From the NCBI RefSeq assembly GCF_020524085.2, contig NZ_CP129016.1:2784001-2848000 (forward strand): a DNA stretch of 64,000 bases. Reading direction: 5' to 3'. Under the pieces are notes generated by a model. The model saw only the letters and a list, made by a program, of their open reading frames with translations. It had not been told where the DNA came from and made no database searches. The position numbers and the translations under genes are program-made. Shown here piece by piece: positions 55,610 through 64,000 of this stretch; position 1 is the stretch's first letter; each line of letters begins with the position of its first letter. Source of the DNA: Halobacillus litoralis (lineage in GTDB: Bacteria; Bacillota; Bacilli; Bacillales; Halobacillaceae).

Positions 55610-56099
55610 TTGGTTGAAGTGGAGCCTTGCGATAGCAGGAACCCTTTTTATTTTAGTTCTTATCCTTTTCCTATGGGTATATATAGATGTGAACCAGGAC
55701 CGTAAAGAAGGTCATCCTGAAGCAGAGACGATTGCGCTGGAACAAGGGGACCTTGCTACGATCAACCATGTTTCTACATACCATGGCAAAAGGGAGTTCC
55801 ATATCGTCCAAGGAATGAACGAGTCCAAAGAAGCATCGATCTTATTCATAGACATTAAAGAAGATAAAATCCTTGATGAGGTTTCTGGAGAAGAAGCGCT
55901 TACTTTGGAGGAGATGCGTTCCCGGTGGGTGAATACGTGCTCCAGTTGTACATTCAAAGATATACAATATGGTTTTGAGGAAAACGAACCTGTGTTTCAA
56001 TTGACCTATATCGATGATCAGAACCGTTATGTATTGGATTATTTCACATTGCAGGGTGAAGCGTTTGATCAGCGCTTTGCTTTCAGACAGAATGAGTAA
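55572..56099 (+). CDS. ypmB: Membrane-anchored protein YpmB (PepSY-like)
   Basis: About 175 residues: a single N-terminal membrane span (LAIAGTLFILVLILFLWVYI) and an extracytoplasmic domain with two PepSY-like strands (FHIVQGMNESKEASILFID; VFQLTYIDDQNRYVLDYFT). ATG 55572 overlaps ypmA; the true start could be TTG 55614, as the RBS is poor. Position between ypmA and aspB matches B. subtilis. Confidence 0.8.
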   Translation: MLRPQSSPFTVPSWLKWSLAIAGTLFILVLILFLWVYIDVNQDRKEGHPEAETIALEQGDLATINHVSTYHGKREFHIVQGMNESKEASILFIDIKEDKILDEVSGEEALTLEEMRSRWVNTCSSCTFKDIQYGFEENEPVFQLTYIDDQNRYVLDYFTLQGEAFDQRFAFRQNE

Positions 56100-56114
56100 A
56101 AGGAGTGAACGATT

Positions 56115-57299
56115 ATGGAATTAGCACAACGAGTGAAAGCTTTAACACCATCAACGACATTGGCAATCACAGCCAAAGCGAAAGCATTGAAGGCTGAAGG
56201 CCATGATGTGATTGGATTAGGAGCAGGGGAACCGGACTTTAATACCCCGTCATATATTTTGGATGCTGCTAAGCGTGCGATGGATGAAGGGATGACGAAA
56301 TATACACCAGCTGGTGGAGTCCCTGAGCTGAAAAACAGTATTACAGCAAAACTTAAGCGTGATCAAGGTTTAACGTACACGAATGAGCAAATCATTGTTA
56401 CTACAGGTGCGAAGCATGCTTTGTTCACTTTATTCCAGGTTCTTCTGAATGAGGGAGATGAAGTCATCGTTCCGGCTCCATACTGGGTGAGTTATCCAGA
56501 ACAAATTAAGCTCGCTGAAGGTAAGCCCGTGATCGTTTCAGCAGATGAATCCAATGATTTTAAGCTCACACCACAGCAATTGAAAGAAGCGATTACATCT
56601 AAAACGAAAGCTGTTATCATTAATTCACCAAGTAATCCGACAGGTATGATGTATTCAGAATCAGAATTAAAGGCGCTCGGAGAAGTGTGTCTTGAGCATG
56701 ACATCCTGATCGTGTCAGATGAAATCTACGAAAAATTGATTTATACAGAGGAAAAACATGTTTCCATAGCTCAACTGTCTAAAGAACTGTATGATCAAAC
56801 GATCATTATCAATGGAGTTTCCAAATCTCATTCGATGACAGGGTGGAGAATCGGTTTCGCTGCGGGGAATAAAACGGTGATTAAAGCGATGACCAATATG
56901 GCTTCACACTCGACATCAAACCCGACGACCATTGCCCAGTACGCGGCACTCGCTGCTTATACGGCTTCTGAAGAAAAAGTAGACGAAATGAAAGAGGCAT
57001 TTAAAGAACGGTTGGATGTCCTTCACAAGCGCCTGGTACAAATTCCTGGTGTGCACTGTGCGAAACCATCCGGCGCATTTTACCTTTTCCCGAACGTGAA
57101 AGAAGCTGTGGAGAACGGCGGTTTTGAGGACGTCGATGCATGGGTGAAAGCTCTATTAGATGAAGAAAAAGTTGCGCTCGTTCCGGGTTCAGGGTTTGGA
57201 AGCCCGGATAATGTGCGCCTGTCCTACGCGACATCTTTGGATCAGCTCGAAAAAGCAGCTGATCGAATCGAACGATTTGTAAACAAATATCAATCTTAA
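56115..57299 (+). CDS. aspB: Aspartate aminotransferase
   Basis: PLP enzyme: aspartate plus 2-oxoglutarate to oxaloacetate plus glutamate. 394 residues, subgroup Ib: GAGEPDFNTP near 36-45, NSPSNPTGMMYS, SDEIYEKL, and PLP-Lys in NGVSKSHSMTGWRIGF near 232-247. AAAAGGAG upstream. asnS follows 18 bp downstream. Confidence 0.95.
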   Translation: MELAQRVKALTPSTTLAITAKAKALKAEGHDVIGLGAGEPDFNTPSYILDAAKRAMDEGMTKYTPAGGVPELKNSITAKLKRDQGLTYTNEQIIVTTGAKHALFTLFQVLLNEGDEVIVPAPYWVSYPEQIKLAEGKPVIVSADESNDFKLTPQQLKEAITSKTKAVIINSPSNPTGMMYSESELKALGEVCLEHDILIVSDEIYEKLIYTEEKHVSIAQLSKELYDQTIIINGVSKSHSMTGWRIGFAAGNKTVIKAMTNMASHSTSNPTTIAQYAALAAYTASEEKVDEMKEAFKERLDVLHKRLVQIPGVHCAKPSGAFYLFPNVKEAVENGGFEDVDAWVKALLDEEKVALVPGSGFGSPDNVRLSYATSLDQLEKAADRIERFVNKYQS

Positions 57300-57317
57300 G
57301 CTTTTGGAGGTTTTAGT

Positions 57318-58610
57318 GTGAAAACAACTATATCTGAAGTATCAAAATATGTAGGAGAAGAAGTAACGTTAGGAGCCTGGCTTAGTAACAAACGCTCCAG
57401 TGGTAAAATTGCTTTCTTGCAACTCCGTGATGGAACAGGTTTTATGCAAGGGATCGTCGTTAAAGCAGAAATTGGTGAAGAAAAGTTTCAAGATGCTAAG
57501 GCTTTAACACAGGAGTCTTCTCTTTATGTAACAGGTGTAATCGTGGAAGATACCCGTTCTCCACTTGGATACGAAATGCAAGTCAAAGATTTTGAAGTCA
57601 TTCATGAAGCGGTCGACTATCCGATCACACCAAAGGAACACGGTCCAGAGTTCCTAATGGATCACCGCCATTTGTGGTTGCGTTCTAAACGTCAGCACGC
57701 CGTCATGAAAGTGCGAAATGAAATCATTCGCTCCACTTACGAATTTTTCAATGACAATGGGTACGTAAAAATTGATCCTCCTATTCTTACAGGCTCTTCT
57801 GCAGAAGGAACGACAGAACTTTTCCATACGAAATACTTTGAGGAAGATGCCTACTTGTCTCAAAGTGGTCAACTTTACATGGAGGCTGCTGCGATGGCTT
57901 TCGGTCGTGTATTCAGTTTCGGCCCAACCTTCCGTGCTGAGAAATCAAAAACCCGCCGCCATTTGATTGAATTTTGGATGATTGAGCCTGAAATGGCCTT
58001 CATGGACCATGAAGACAGTCTTCAAGTCCAGGAACAATATGTTTCTCACGTGGTTCAATCGGTTCTTAAGAACTGTAAGATCGAACTTGATGCACTCGGG
58101 CGTGATACAGAGAAACTTGAAAAAATCCAGGCTCCATTCCCGCGCATTAGTTATGACGATGCCATCCAACTTTTGAAAGATAAAGGGTTTGATGATATCG
58201 AATGGGGAGAAGATTTTGGAGCCCCGCATGAAACAGCGATTGCTGAAAGTTATGATAAGCCTGTATTCATTACAAATTATCCTGCTGACATCAAAGCATT
58301 CTATATGAAGCCGGATCCTGAGCGACCTGAAGTGGTTTTATGTGCAGACTTGATCGCTCCTGAAGGATATGGTGAAATCATCGGTGGGTCTCAGCGAATC
58401 GATGATCTAGAGTTGATGCAACAAAGGTATGAAGAACATGATCTCACAGGAGATGCTTACAAATGGTATTTACAATTACGTGAGTACGGAAGTGTTCCGC
58501 ACTCTGGCTTTGGATTAGGGCTTGAACGTACCGTTGCTTGGATTTCTGGAGTCGAGCACGTTCGCGAGACGATCCCGTTCCCTCGTCTATTGAATCGACT
58601 GTACCCGTGA
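57318..58610 (+). CDS. asnS: Asparaginyl-tRNA synthetase
   Basis: 430 residues. OB-fold anticodon-binding domain 1-100, then class II catalytic domain with motif 2 [21 protein letters not shown] and motif 3 [12 protein letters not shown] near 398. GTG start 7 bases after GGAGG. No T-box leader is present; it is probably transcribed with aspB. Confidence 0.95.
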   Translation: MKTTISEVSKYVGEEVTLGAWLSNKRSSGKIAFLQLRDGTGFMQGIVVKAEIGEEKFQDAKALTQESSLYVTGVIVEDTRSPLGYEMQVKDFEVIHEAVDYPITPKEHGPEFLMDHRHLWLRSKRQHAVMKVRNEIIRSTYEFFNDNGYVKIDPPILTGSSAEGTTELFHTKYFEEDAYLSQSGQLYMEAAAMAFGRVFSFGPTFRAEKSKTRRHLIEFWMIEPEMAFMDHEDSLQVQEQYVSHVVQSVLKNCKIELDALGRDTEKLEKIQAPFPRISYDDAIQLLKDKGFDDIEWGEDFGAPHETAIAESYDKPVFITNYPADIKAFYMKPDPERPEVVLCADLIAPEGYGEIIGGSQRIDDLELMQQRYEEHDLTGDAYKWYLQLREYGSVPHSGFGLGLERTVAWISGVEHVRETIPFPRLLNRLYP

Positions 58611-58632
58611 TCACCAATCATGCCGATGAACG

Positions 58633-58669
58633 AACACCGATCTAACGCCCACGGCGTATCGGTGTTTTT
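58633..58669 (+). terminator. Intrinsic terminator after asnS
   Basis: Stem AACACCGAT / ATCGGTGTT, 16-base loop, ending in T5. Confidence 0.85.
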
Positions 58670-58702
58670 CATTCCATGAAGATTAAGAATGGAGGGATTG
58701 AT

Positions 58703-59398
58703 TTGGCTAAATACCAAAGCTTTCAGAACATCATGGATAACCAAATGGTCGTTCCAACGAAACTTCTTGAAAATTTTCATCAATTGAAGTTAAATGAAAC
58801 GGAATTGGTCGTTCTCCTACAAATTCATCGTTTCCGTACAGAAGGAAATGGATTTCCGACACCTGAACAACTGGCGACTCATCTAACCATTACTTCCCAA
58901 GAATGTTCACAAGTACTGAGGAGCTTGATACAAAAAAGGATGATGACCATTGAGCAAAATCAAAATGAGCATCGAGTCCTTAATGAATATTATTCACTAG
59001 AACCATTATGGGAAAAAATCTTCGCCGTATCACCGAAGCCTCAAACGAATGATCGGTCTTATGATGAGAATATATTCCCTCTATTTGAGCAGGAATTCGG
59101 GAGACCCTTGTCTCCATTCGAAATTGAGACCATTAATATATGGCTTGATGAGGAAGAGCAATCTCCAGCACTGATCAAGGCTGCGTTAAGAGAAGCGGTA
59201 TTAATGAGTAAACTGAACTTCAAGTACATTGACCGTATCCTGAGAGAGTGGAAGCGGAAAGGTGTAAAAACGGTGGAACAGGCCCGTGAACAGGGCAGGC
59301 AGTTTCGCCAAGGACAACAGGGCTCTAAAACGCAAAAACAGGAAAATAAGAAGCGTGACATTTCCCTTTACTATAACTGGTTGGAGGAGGATTCTTAA
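58703..59398 (+). CDS. dnaD: DNA replication initiation protein DnaD
   Basis: Primosomal protein that with DnaB and DnaI loads the replicative helicase. 231 residues: DDBH1 winged helix (LNETELVVLLQIHRF) and DDBH2 domain ending in the conserved YIDRILREWKRKGVKTVEQA. TTG 58703 lies 7 bases after GGAGGG, so it is preferred to upstream ATG 58676. The tail is Gln-rich and ends YYNWLEEDS. Confidence 0.93.
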   Translation: MAKYQSFQNIMDNQMVVPTKLLENFHQLKLNETELVVLLQIHRFRTEGNGFPTPEQLATHLTITSQECSQVLRSLIQKRMMTIEQNQNEHRVLNEYYSLEPLWEKIFAVSPKPQTNDRSYDENIFPLFEQEFGRPLSPFEIETINIWLDEEEQSPALIKAALREAVLMSKLNFKYIDRILREWKRKGVKTVEQAREQGRQFRQGQQGSKTQKQENKKRDISLYYNWLEEDS

Positions 59399-59406
59399 AA
59401 CAAACG

Positions 59407-60066
59407 ATGTTGAACAAACAGCAAATCCGTCATTGTCTAGATACGTTTGAAGAAATGTTCCCTGAGGCCGAGTGTGAATTGACGCACAGCAATCCTTTTG
59501 AACTCCTCGTTGCTGTCGTTTTATCTGCTCAGGCCACTGATGCACTAGTGAACAAAGTGACCCCTCAACTTTTTGAAAAATATAAAAATCCGGAGGACTA
59601 CATTGCTGTTCCTTTAGAAGAGCTCCAAAATGACATCAAACGGATCGGTTTATATAGGAACAAGGCAAAGAACATAAAGAAGCTTTCGCAAACACTTGTT
59701 GAAAAGTTTAATGGGCAAGTACCCCCTACAAAAAAAGAGTTGGAAAGTTTAGCTGGAGTGGGGAGGAAAACGGCAAACGTAGTAGCTTCCGTCGCATTTG
59801 ATGAACCTGCCATAGCGGTGGATACACACGTGGAGCGTGTTTCTAAACGCCTAGCTTTTTGCAGGTGGAAAGATTCCGTCTTGGAAGTAGAAAAAACATT
59901 GATGAGGAAAATACCGGTGGAAGAGTGGTGTGTTACTCATCACCGGATGATATTTTTCGGGCGCTACCACTGTAAAGCACAGCGTCCGAATTGTGAGGAA
60001 TGTCCTTTGTTATTTTTGTGCAGAGAAGGGCAGAAACGAATGAAAAAGAAAGAGAAATCCCAATAA
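59407..60066 (+). CDS. nth: Endonuclease III
   Basis: Base-excision repair glycosylase/AP lyase for oxidised pyrimidines. 219 residues: helix-hairpin-helix LAGVGRKTANVV with catalytic Lys near 121, VDTHVERVS with catalytic Asp, and the 4Fe-4S motif C-x6-C-x2-C-x5-C near 188-204. ypoC, next in B. subtilis, is absent; a terminator follows directly. Confidence 0.95.
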   Translation: MLNKQQIRHCLDTFEEMFPEAECELTHSNPFELLVAVVLSAQATDALVNKVTPQLFEKYKNPEDYIAVPLEELQNDIKRIGLYRNKAKNIKKLSQTLVEKFNGQVPPTKKELESLAGVGRKTANVVASVAFDEPAIAVDTHVERVSKRLAFCRWKDSVLEVEKTLMRKIPVEEWCVTHHRMIFFGRYHCKAQRPNCEECPLLFLCREGQKRMKKKEKSQ

Positions 60067-60105
60067 AAACACCCTCTCGAAATTATTTCGAGAGGGTGTT
60101 TTTTG
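60065..60105. terminator. Bidirectional terminator between nth and ponA
   Basis: 17-bp stem AAAACACCCTCTCGAAA with complement and T runs on both strands, between convergent genes. Confidence 0.93.
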
Positions 60106-60106
60106 T

Positions 60107-62743
60107 TTAAGCTGCATCTTGCTGTTCCTGATCCTCTTCAGCGGGCGGTTGTTCTTCATCAGAACCACTGTCCCCATCTGAACCAGAACCATCATCTTGG
60201 TTTTGACCATCGTTTTCACTATCATTCGTGTTGTCAGATCCATCGTCCTGGCCATTACCTTGACCATTCCCCTGATCACTTTCTTGACCATTTCCGTTAC
60301 CGTCATTATTTCCTTGGCCGTCTCCTTCGTTGTTTTCTTCAGGAGGACCTTCGCCTTCCGTGTTCTCTCCTTCTTCTTCCTGATTTTCGCCGTCTTCGGA
60401 TTCTTCAGGATTTTCCTGTTCAAGAGAACCTGGGGCTTGAACCATGACAGTAGCTGGCTCACTATTCGCTGTATTATCGTCATCACTGATGACCACCACA
60501 GCAAATTCGTAGGAGGCACCCGGATCGACGTTCGTAATTTCGACACTTGTTTCTTTCGTTGTCGTCAACTCTCTCATTTCTCCACCATCAATGGAGGCAG
60601 CAATACGGAAACTGATTCCATCTGTATTTCCATAGGACCATGAAAGATCAATACTAGAGGTTTCTTCATTGAATTTTCCGGCCAGAGATTGAACAGGATC
60701 CAATTTCTGATACGTTTCTGATACTTTAGATGGCTGATTGTCTACGTGGAATAGTTCTGTGACAATGCGGTCCGAAGGTGTATATTCACTCGGTAGACGT
60801 GCAGGTCTGGACCCTTTTTCTACGTCAACCCAGGCAACGGAATCCGGTTTAGTAAAGTCAGCTGTTTCTATTCCTTGAGATAATTGACTCATCAAAGGCT
60901 TATAAATCTGTTTTGGTATATTTTTTGCCGCCTGAGACATTGGATCTTCTTCATCGTAACCTGCCCAAATGGAAATGGAGTAGTTCGTTGTGTATCCATT
61001 GAACCAAGAGTCTGATGCATAATCCCCGCGGTTCGTCGTTCCGGTTTTACCTGCATCAGGTAGACCCCAGGTACGTTAGCAGCTGTACCAGTACCTTCAC
61101 TCATTGTGGTTTGTAGCATGTTAGAGATCATGAAGGCCGTGTAGCTGTTCATGGCAGACTTAGGCTCCGGAGTTAGCTCAATGGTTCCTTCACCAGGTAC
61201 TTCAACTTTTGTTACGGTATGTGGTTCATTATATACGCCTTCATTACCAAAAGCAGCGTACGCGGCAGCCATTTCTTTAGGATTCGTTCCAACTCCTCCT
61301 CCAATGGCATCTGAGAGCATAAAACCTTTGTCAGGTACTTTAAATCCGAGTCCTTTTGCAAACTCTTCCGCCTTATCGATCCCTACTTCTTCCATTAACT
61401 TAATGGTAGGAATATTTAATGAGCGGCTTAAAGCGTATCTAGCGGATACCCATCCCCTGAACTGATTATCAAAGTTATTAGGTGTCCAACCATCATTGAC
61501 ATCAAATTCAGTTTTTTCATCTTTAATTTGATGGTAGGTGGACATCTTATTATATTGGATTGCCGGACCATAGGCTGTGATTGGTTTAAACGTTGAGCCT
61601 GGTTGACGGTTGATTTGAGTGGCCGTATTGAATTGACCTTTTTGGTAGTTTCGGCCTCCGCCAATTGCTCGAATGGCACCTGTTTGTGTGTCTGTGACAG
61701 TAACTCCAGCCATTAATTTTTCATCCGGCCACGGGGGTAGGACCCTCATTGCTTAATAGCTGCTGTACTTGTTCCTGTGCTTTAGGATCTAAAGTGGTAT
61801 AAATTTTCAACCCATCTTTATAGATATCTGAGCCATCCATTTTCTCTTTAATCTCTCGTTCCACTTCATCCAGGAACGCTTGGAATGGTGCTTCTTTTTC
61901 AGGTTGTCTCTCGATCAACATGTCTTCGATCTTCACTTGACGTGCTTCTTCTGCTTCAGCTTCTGTAATTTTGCCGTGTTGCACCATCAAACTAAGGACC
62001 GTGTTCATTCGATCTTTCGCTAAATCCGGATTTTCAAATGGCATGTAGCCACTAGGCCTTTGCGGGAGACCTGCCAACAAGGCAGCTTCAGGCAATGTAA
62101 GCTCACTGAGGTCTTTCTTGCCGAAATAAGTTTCGGCACCTTCAGCCACCCCATAAGCCCCAGCACCATAGTAAATCTTATTGAGATACATTTCTAAAAT
62201 CTTTTCTTTAGAATATTCCTGATCTAACTTAATAGCCAAATACTGTTCTTGAACTTTACGTTTTATGGTCTTATCTTTCGTCAAAAATGACTCCTTGACA
62301 ACTTGTTGGGTGATAGTACTGGCTCCTTCAGCACCGAACCCACCAGTAATGTTGGCCAGGACGGCGCCTCCGATCCTTCTAAAGTCTATTCCGATATGAT
62401 TGTAGAAGCGTACATCTTCTGTAGCTAAAACGGCGTCCTCAAGGACGGAAGGGATGTCGTTGTATGTGATTTTCGTACGTCGTTCATCTCCCGCTAAGTC
62501 AGCAAACAAGTCACCGTTTTTGTCGTAAACTTTGGAAGAGAATGGATCGGATAATTTCGATTCATCTAAACTCGGAGCCGTAGCGACATAATAAGCAAAT
62601 AGTGCTCCAACTCCTAACATCAGAACAACTCCGATGGTTAAGAGGGTCATGAAAATTCTCTTGAATTTTGAAGTGCTTTTTCCTTTTTTCGATGATTTCA
62701 TCTGATTTCTTCGTGCTGTACGTGACTGGCTATCGTTGGCCAT
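60107..62743 (-). pseudogene. ponA: Class A penicillin-binding protein PonA (PBP1), two frameshifts
   Basis: Bifunctional peptidoglycan glycosyltransferase/transpeptidase. About 880 residues if repaired. Order: cytoplasmic basic tail and membrane span (to about 55), GT51 domain (EDVRFYNHIGIDFRR, STITQQVVKES, KILEMYLNKIYYGAGAYG), transpeptidase with STFK, SRSLN and KTGTTN, a fibronectin type III domain, and an acidic Asn/Gly/Glu tail. The frame breaks at C5 of the coding strand (forward 61733-61737; four restore it) and near 61061-61069, where two extra bases or one missing base restore VPG to DAGKTGTTN. ATG 62743 behind GGAGG; 16 bp after recU. Confidence 0.92.
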
Positions 62744-62759
62744 TTACATTTCCTCCATT

Positions 62760-63350
62760 TCAGAAATAAAGCTTATCGATGGCAGTGGCATAGTGAACCC
62801 GTGCCTGATAATGAAAAGGGATTTTGATTCCTTCTTTAGTAATGTAAGCATAAGGAATCGATTTCCTTCCACCGTTCCACTGATCTTCCCAAAAGGAAAA
62901 AATCGAAGATGATGGGAGGAGGTAAGTCTCTTCTAAAGGTGTAAACTTTATGATCATAAAGCTGATTCCACCATGTGTTTGGACAGCCCTCATATGGTCA
63001 ATCTGGTGCTGATGGACATTACTTAAGGGAAAAGAAGTTTTGTTTTTCGTTTCTTTTGCCTCAAAATCGATGTACTTCCCACGATAAACACCATTAAAGT
63101 CTGTTGTAGAAGCTTGTTTGAAATATGCTTCTTTAATGACGGCGGCGCTTCGTTTTGGGTAATCCACTTGTACAATTTGAACAGGCGTAGGTTTTTTATG
63201 GACTACCGCTACTCCTGCTTGCAGATAATATTCATTTGTTACATTAATGTCTTCTTCAAGTGACATTCCCCTGTTACTGAAATCCGGTTTTGCTTTTCCT
63301 TTGGGAGCTGAATTTGCCTTGGATCCACGTCTCCCATTGGGATAATTCAC
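62760..63350 (-). CDS. recU: Holliday junction resolvase RecU
   Basis: Cleaves four-way junctions in recombination repair. 196 residues: [27 protein letters not shown], and the nuclease core [23 protein letters not shown] 63350 is chosen because GGGAGGG lies 7 bases upstream and the protein then begins like homologues (YPNG); TTG 63356 is too close to the RBS. Co-transcribed with ponA. Confidence 0.93.
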   Translation of the reverse strand: MNYPNGRRGSKANSAPKGKAKPDFSNRGMSLEEDINVTNEYYLQAGVAVVHKKPTPVQIVQVDYPKRSAAVIKEAYFKQASTTDFNGVYRGKYIDFEAKETKNKTSFPLSNVHQHQIDHMRAVQTHGGISFMIIKFTPLEETYLLPSSSIFSFWEDQWNGGRKSIPYAYITKEGIKIPFHYQARVHYATAIDKLYF

Positions 63351-63379
63351 AATCAATCCCTCCCTATAGCCATGAGAGT

Positions 63380-63388
63380 ATCATACCA
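63380..63388 (-). promoter_or_regulatory. Extended -10 promoter of recU-ponA
   Basis: On the minus strand TGGTATGAT, 20-30 bases before the recU RBS; no clear -35. Confidence 0.5.
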
Positions 63389-63663
63389 AATTTTCATGTC
63401 CAAGAATATATACATGAGACTCATTTTATTTAGACGTATAAAAGAAAGGAAAGTTTCATCTGTTCACATGATTGACACATATAAGGAAACCGCCATGACT
63501 ATCTTCCCTTACCTATTCTATTTAAAACCCTAATCATATTCCTTCGATTATGGATACAGTTTTTTGACTCGTGCAGAGAGAGGAGGGCTTCCTTCATATT
63601 TGAAATGTAACGACGAAAAAGATAGAAAATAGCCTTGTTCATATCCCAGTTTTCAAGTGATTG

Positions 63664-63703
63664 ATAAAAAAAGCTGCTGCTATAAAAAATAGCAACAGCT
63701 TCT
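63664..63703 (-). terminator. Intrinsic terminator after sspM
   Basis: On the minus strand stem AAGCTGTTGCTAT / ATAGCAGCAGCTT with one G-U pair, then T run. The stretch from here to recU (63389-63663) shows only a weak 47-codon minus-strand frame. Confidence 0.85.
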
Positions 63704-63709
63704 GTCCAA

Positions 63710-63802
63710 TCACGTAGAAGGGCGGTTCTCACCAGCAAGTTTAGGATTGTCCGTTTTTGCCGGGGCCGGTTTTTTATTTTTCTTTTCTTTTTTCTTAGCC
63801 AT
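63710..63802 (-). CDS. sspM: Small acid-soluble spore protein M
   Basis: A 30-codon gene. ATG 63802 has AAAGGAG 7 bases upstream on the minus strand. The product is Lys-rich (MAKKKEKKNKKPAPAK) and ends LAGENRPST, matching the LGGPNRPST end of B. subtilis SspM, which is encoded in the same neighbourhood. A minor forespore protein; its role is not defined. It has its own terminator. No convincing SigG promoter was found. Confidence 0.8.
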   Translation of the reverse strand: MAKKKEKKNKKPAPAKTDNPKLAGENRPST

Positions 63803-63940
63803 ATGCTTTTCTCCTTTTATGTCGAAGATTAATGTCTGATTTGACTTGTTTTGTTGCTTTAGTTCTAGTCTTGTCATCCTCAGAGGAGTTATGCATGCAA
63901 TAGAGAATTTGTTAAACACCAATAAAAGGGGGAGTAGTGT

Positions 63941-64000
63941 ATGAAGAAAAATAGTGTCATCACACCGTATGAATTTGAGGAGCAGCTCTCGCACTTACAG
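63941..64000 (+). CDS. Unidentified gene, 5' end only
   Basis: ATG 63941 with AAAAGGGGGAG upstream opens a frame that runs out of the window after 20 codons (MKKNSVITPYEFEEQLSHLQ). Too short to identify; by B. subtilis order it could belong to the yppC-yppG group. Divergent from sspM. Confidence 0.5.
   Translation, partial: MKKNSVITPYEFEEQLSHLQ

Noticed and set aside
57280..57317. T-box leader for asnS
   Set aside because: The gap between aspB and asnS is only 18 bp.
60103..60447. Plus-strand frames inside the ponA tail
   Set aside because: They are read-outs of the low-complexity acidic tail codons on the opposite strand.
63499..63738. 79-codon minus-strand frame between sspM and recU
   Set aside because: Its start lies inside sspM and it crosses the sspM terminator; an internal ATG leaves 47 codons with a poor RBS and no family match.
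1..64000. CRISPR arrays, tRNA or rRNA genes, prophage and transposase genes
   Set aside because: No regular spacer-repeat pattern, no tRNA-like cloverleaf and no integrase or transposase motifs were noticed in any reading frame.

Overview
The window is a chromosomal core segment of a spore-forming, low-GC Gram-positive bacterium of the family Bacillaceae. From the first gene to the last it follows the Bacillus subtilis order ypbG-ypbH-gudB-ypdA ... recU-ponA. Sporulation genes are present (sleB, ypeB, spoIVA, a SpoVIF-like gene, the YIEGIA pair, sspM), as are menaquinone synthesis and bacillithiol genes. QcrC and PonA carry very acidic low-complexity tails, which suggests a moderately halophilic genus such as Halobacillus or a relative; that genus guess is inference.

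Layout. 0-9 kb: a truncated CBS-domain gene, phosphoesterase ypbG, a B12-dependent CarH/LitR-type photoreceptor repressor, MecA paralogue ypbH, a D-Ala-D-Ala ligase, gudB preceded by two CcpA-type operators, ypdA, ansA and prsW. 9-16 kb: the germination pair sleB-ypeB, motI, cmk, plsC, an S1-domain protein and fni. 16-25 kb: yphA-yphB-ypzH, der, gpsA, spoVIF-like, yphE, yphF, and spoIVA behind a clear SigE promoter. 25-29 kb: hup, mtrB, the menaquinone side-chain set hepS-menG-hepT, and ndk. 29-39 kb: the aromatic supraoperon cheR-aroC-aroB-aroH-hisC-tyrA-aroA, an unusual degenerate amidohydrolase, and ypiA-ypiB-ypiF. 39-45 kb: the bc complex qcrABC, ypjA, ypjB, a YugP-type protease and ypjC. 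45-52 kb: ypjD-dapB-mgsA-bshA-cca-birA-panBCD, a tightly packed operon. 52-60 kb: dinG, ypmA, ypmB, aspB, asnS, dnaD, nth. 60-64 kb, mostly on the minus strand: ponA-recU and sspM.

Two things stand out. First, at least ten normally intact single-copy genes are interrupted by one nonsense codon or by a small insertion, usually one extra base in a short homopolymer (ypeB, aroH, hisC twice, the amidohydrolase, ypiB, qcrA, ypjB twice, dapB, birA, ponA twice; probably yphE). Several of these genes are essential in relatives, so sequence or assembly error is the first explanation to exclude. Second, compared with B. subtilis the segment lacks folE, the whole trp operon, bshB1 and ypoC, although mtrB (TRAP) and bshA remain.

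Four intergenic spaces carry members of one dispersed palindromic repeat family. I found no CRISPR array, tRNA, rRNA, prophage or transposase gene. Most of the window is well-known housekeeping DNA and I do not see an obvious new multi-gene system. The photoreceptor, the repeat family, the tandem operators before gudB and the degenerate amidohydrolase are the parts most worth following up.
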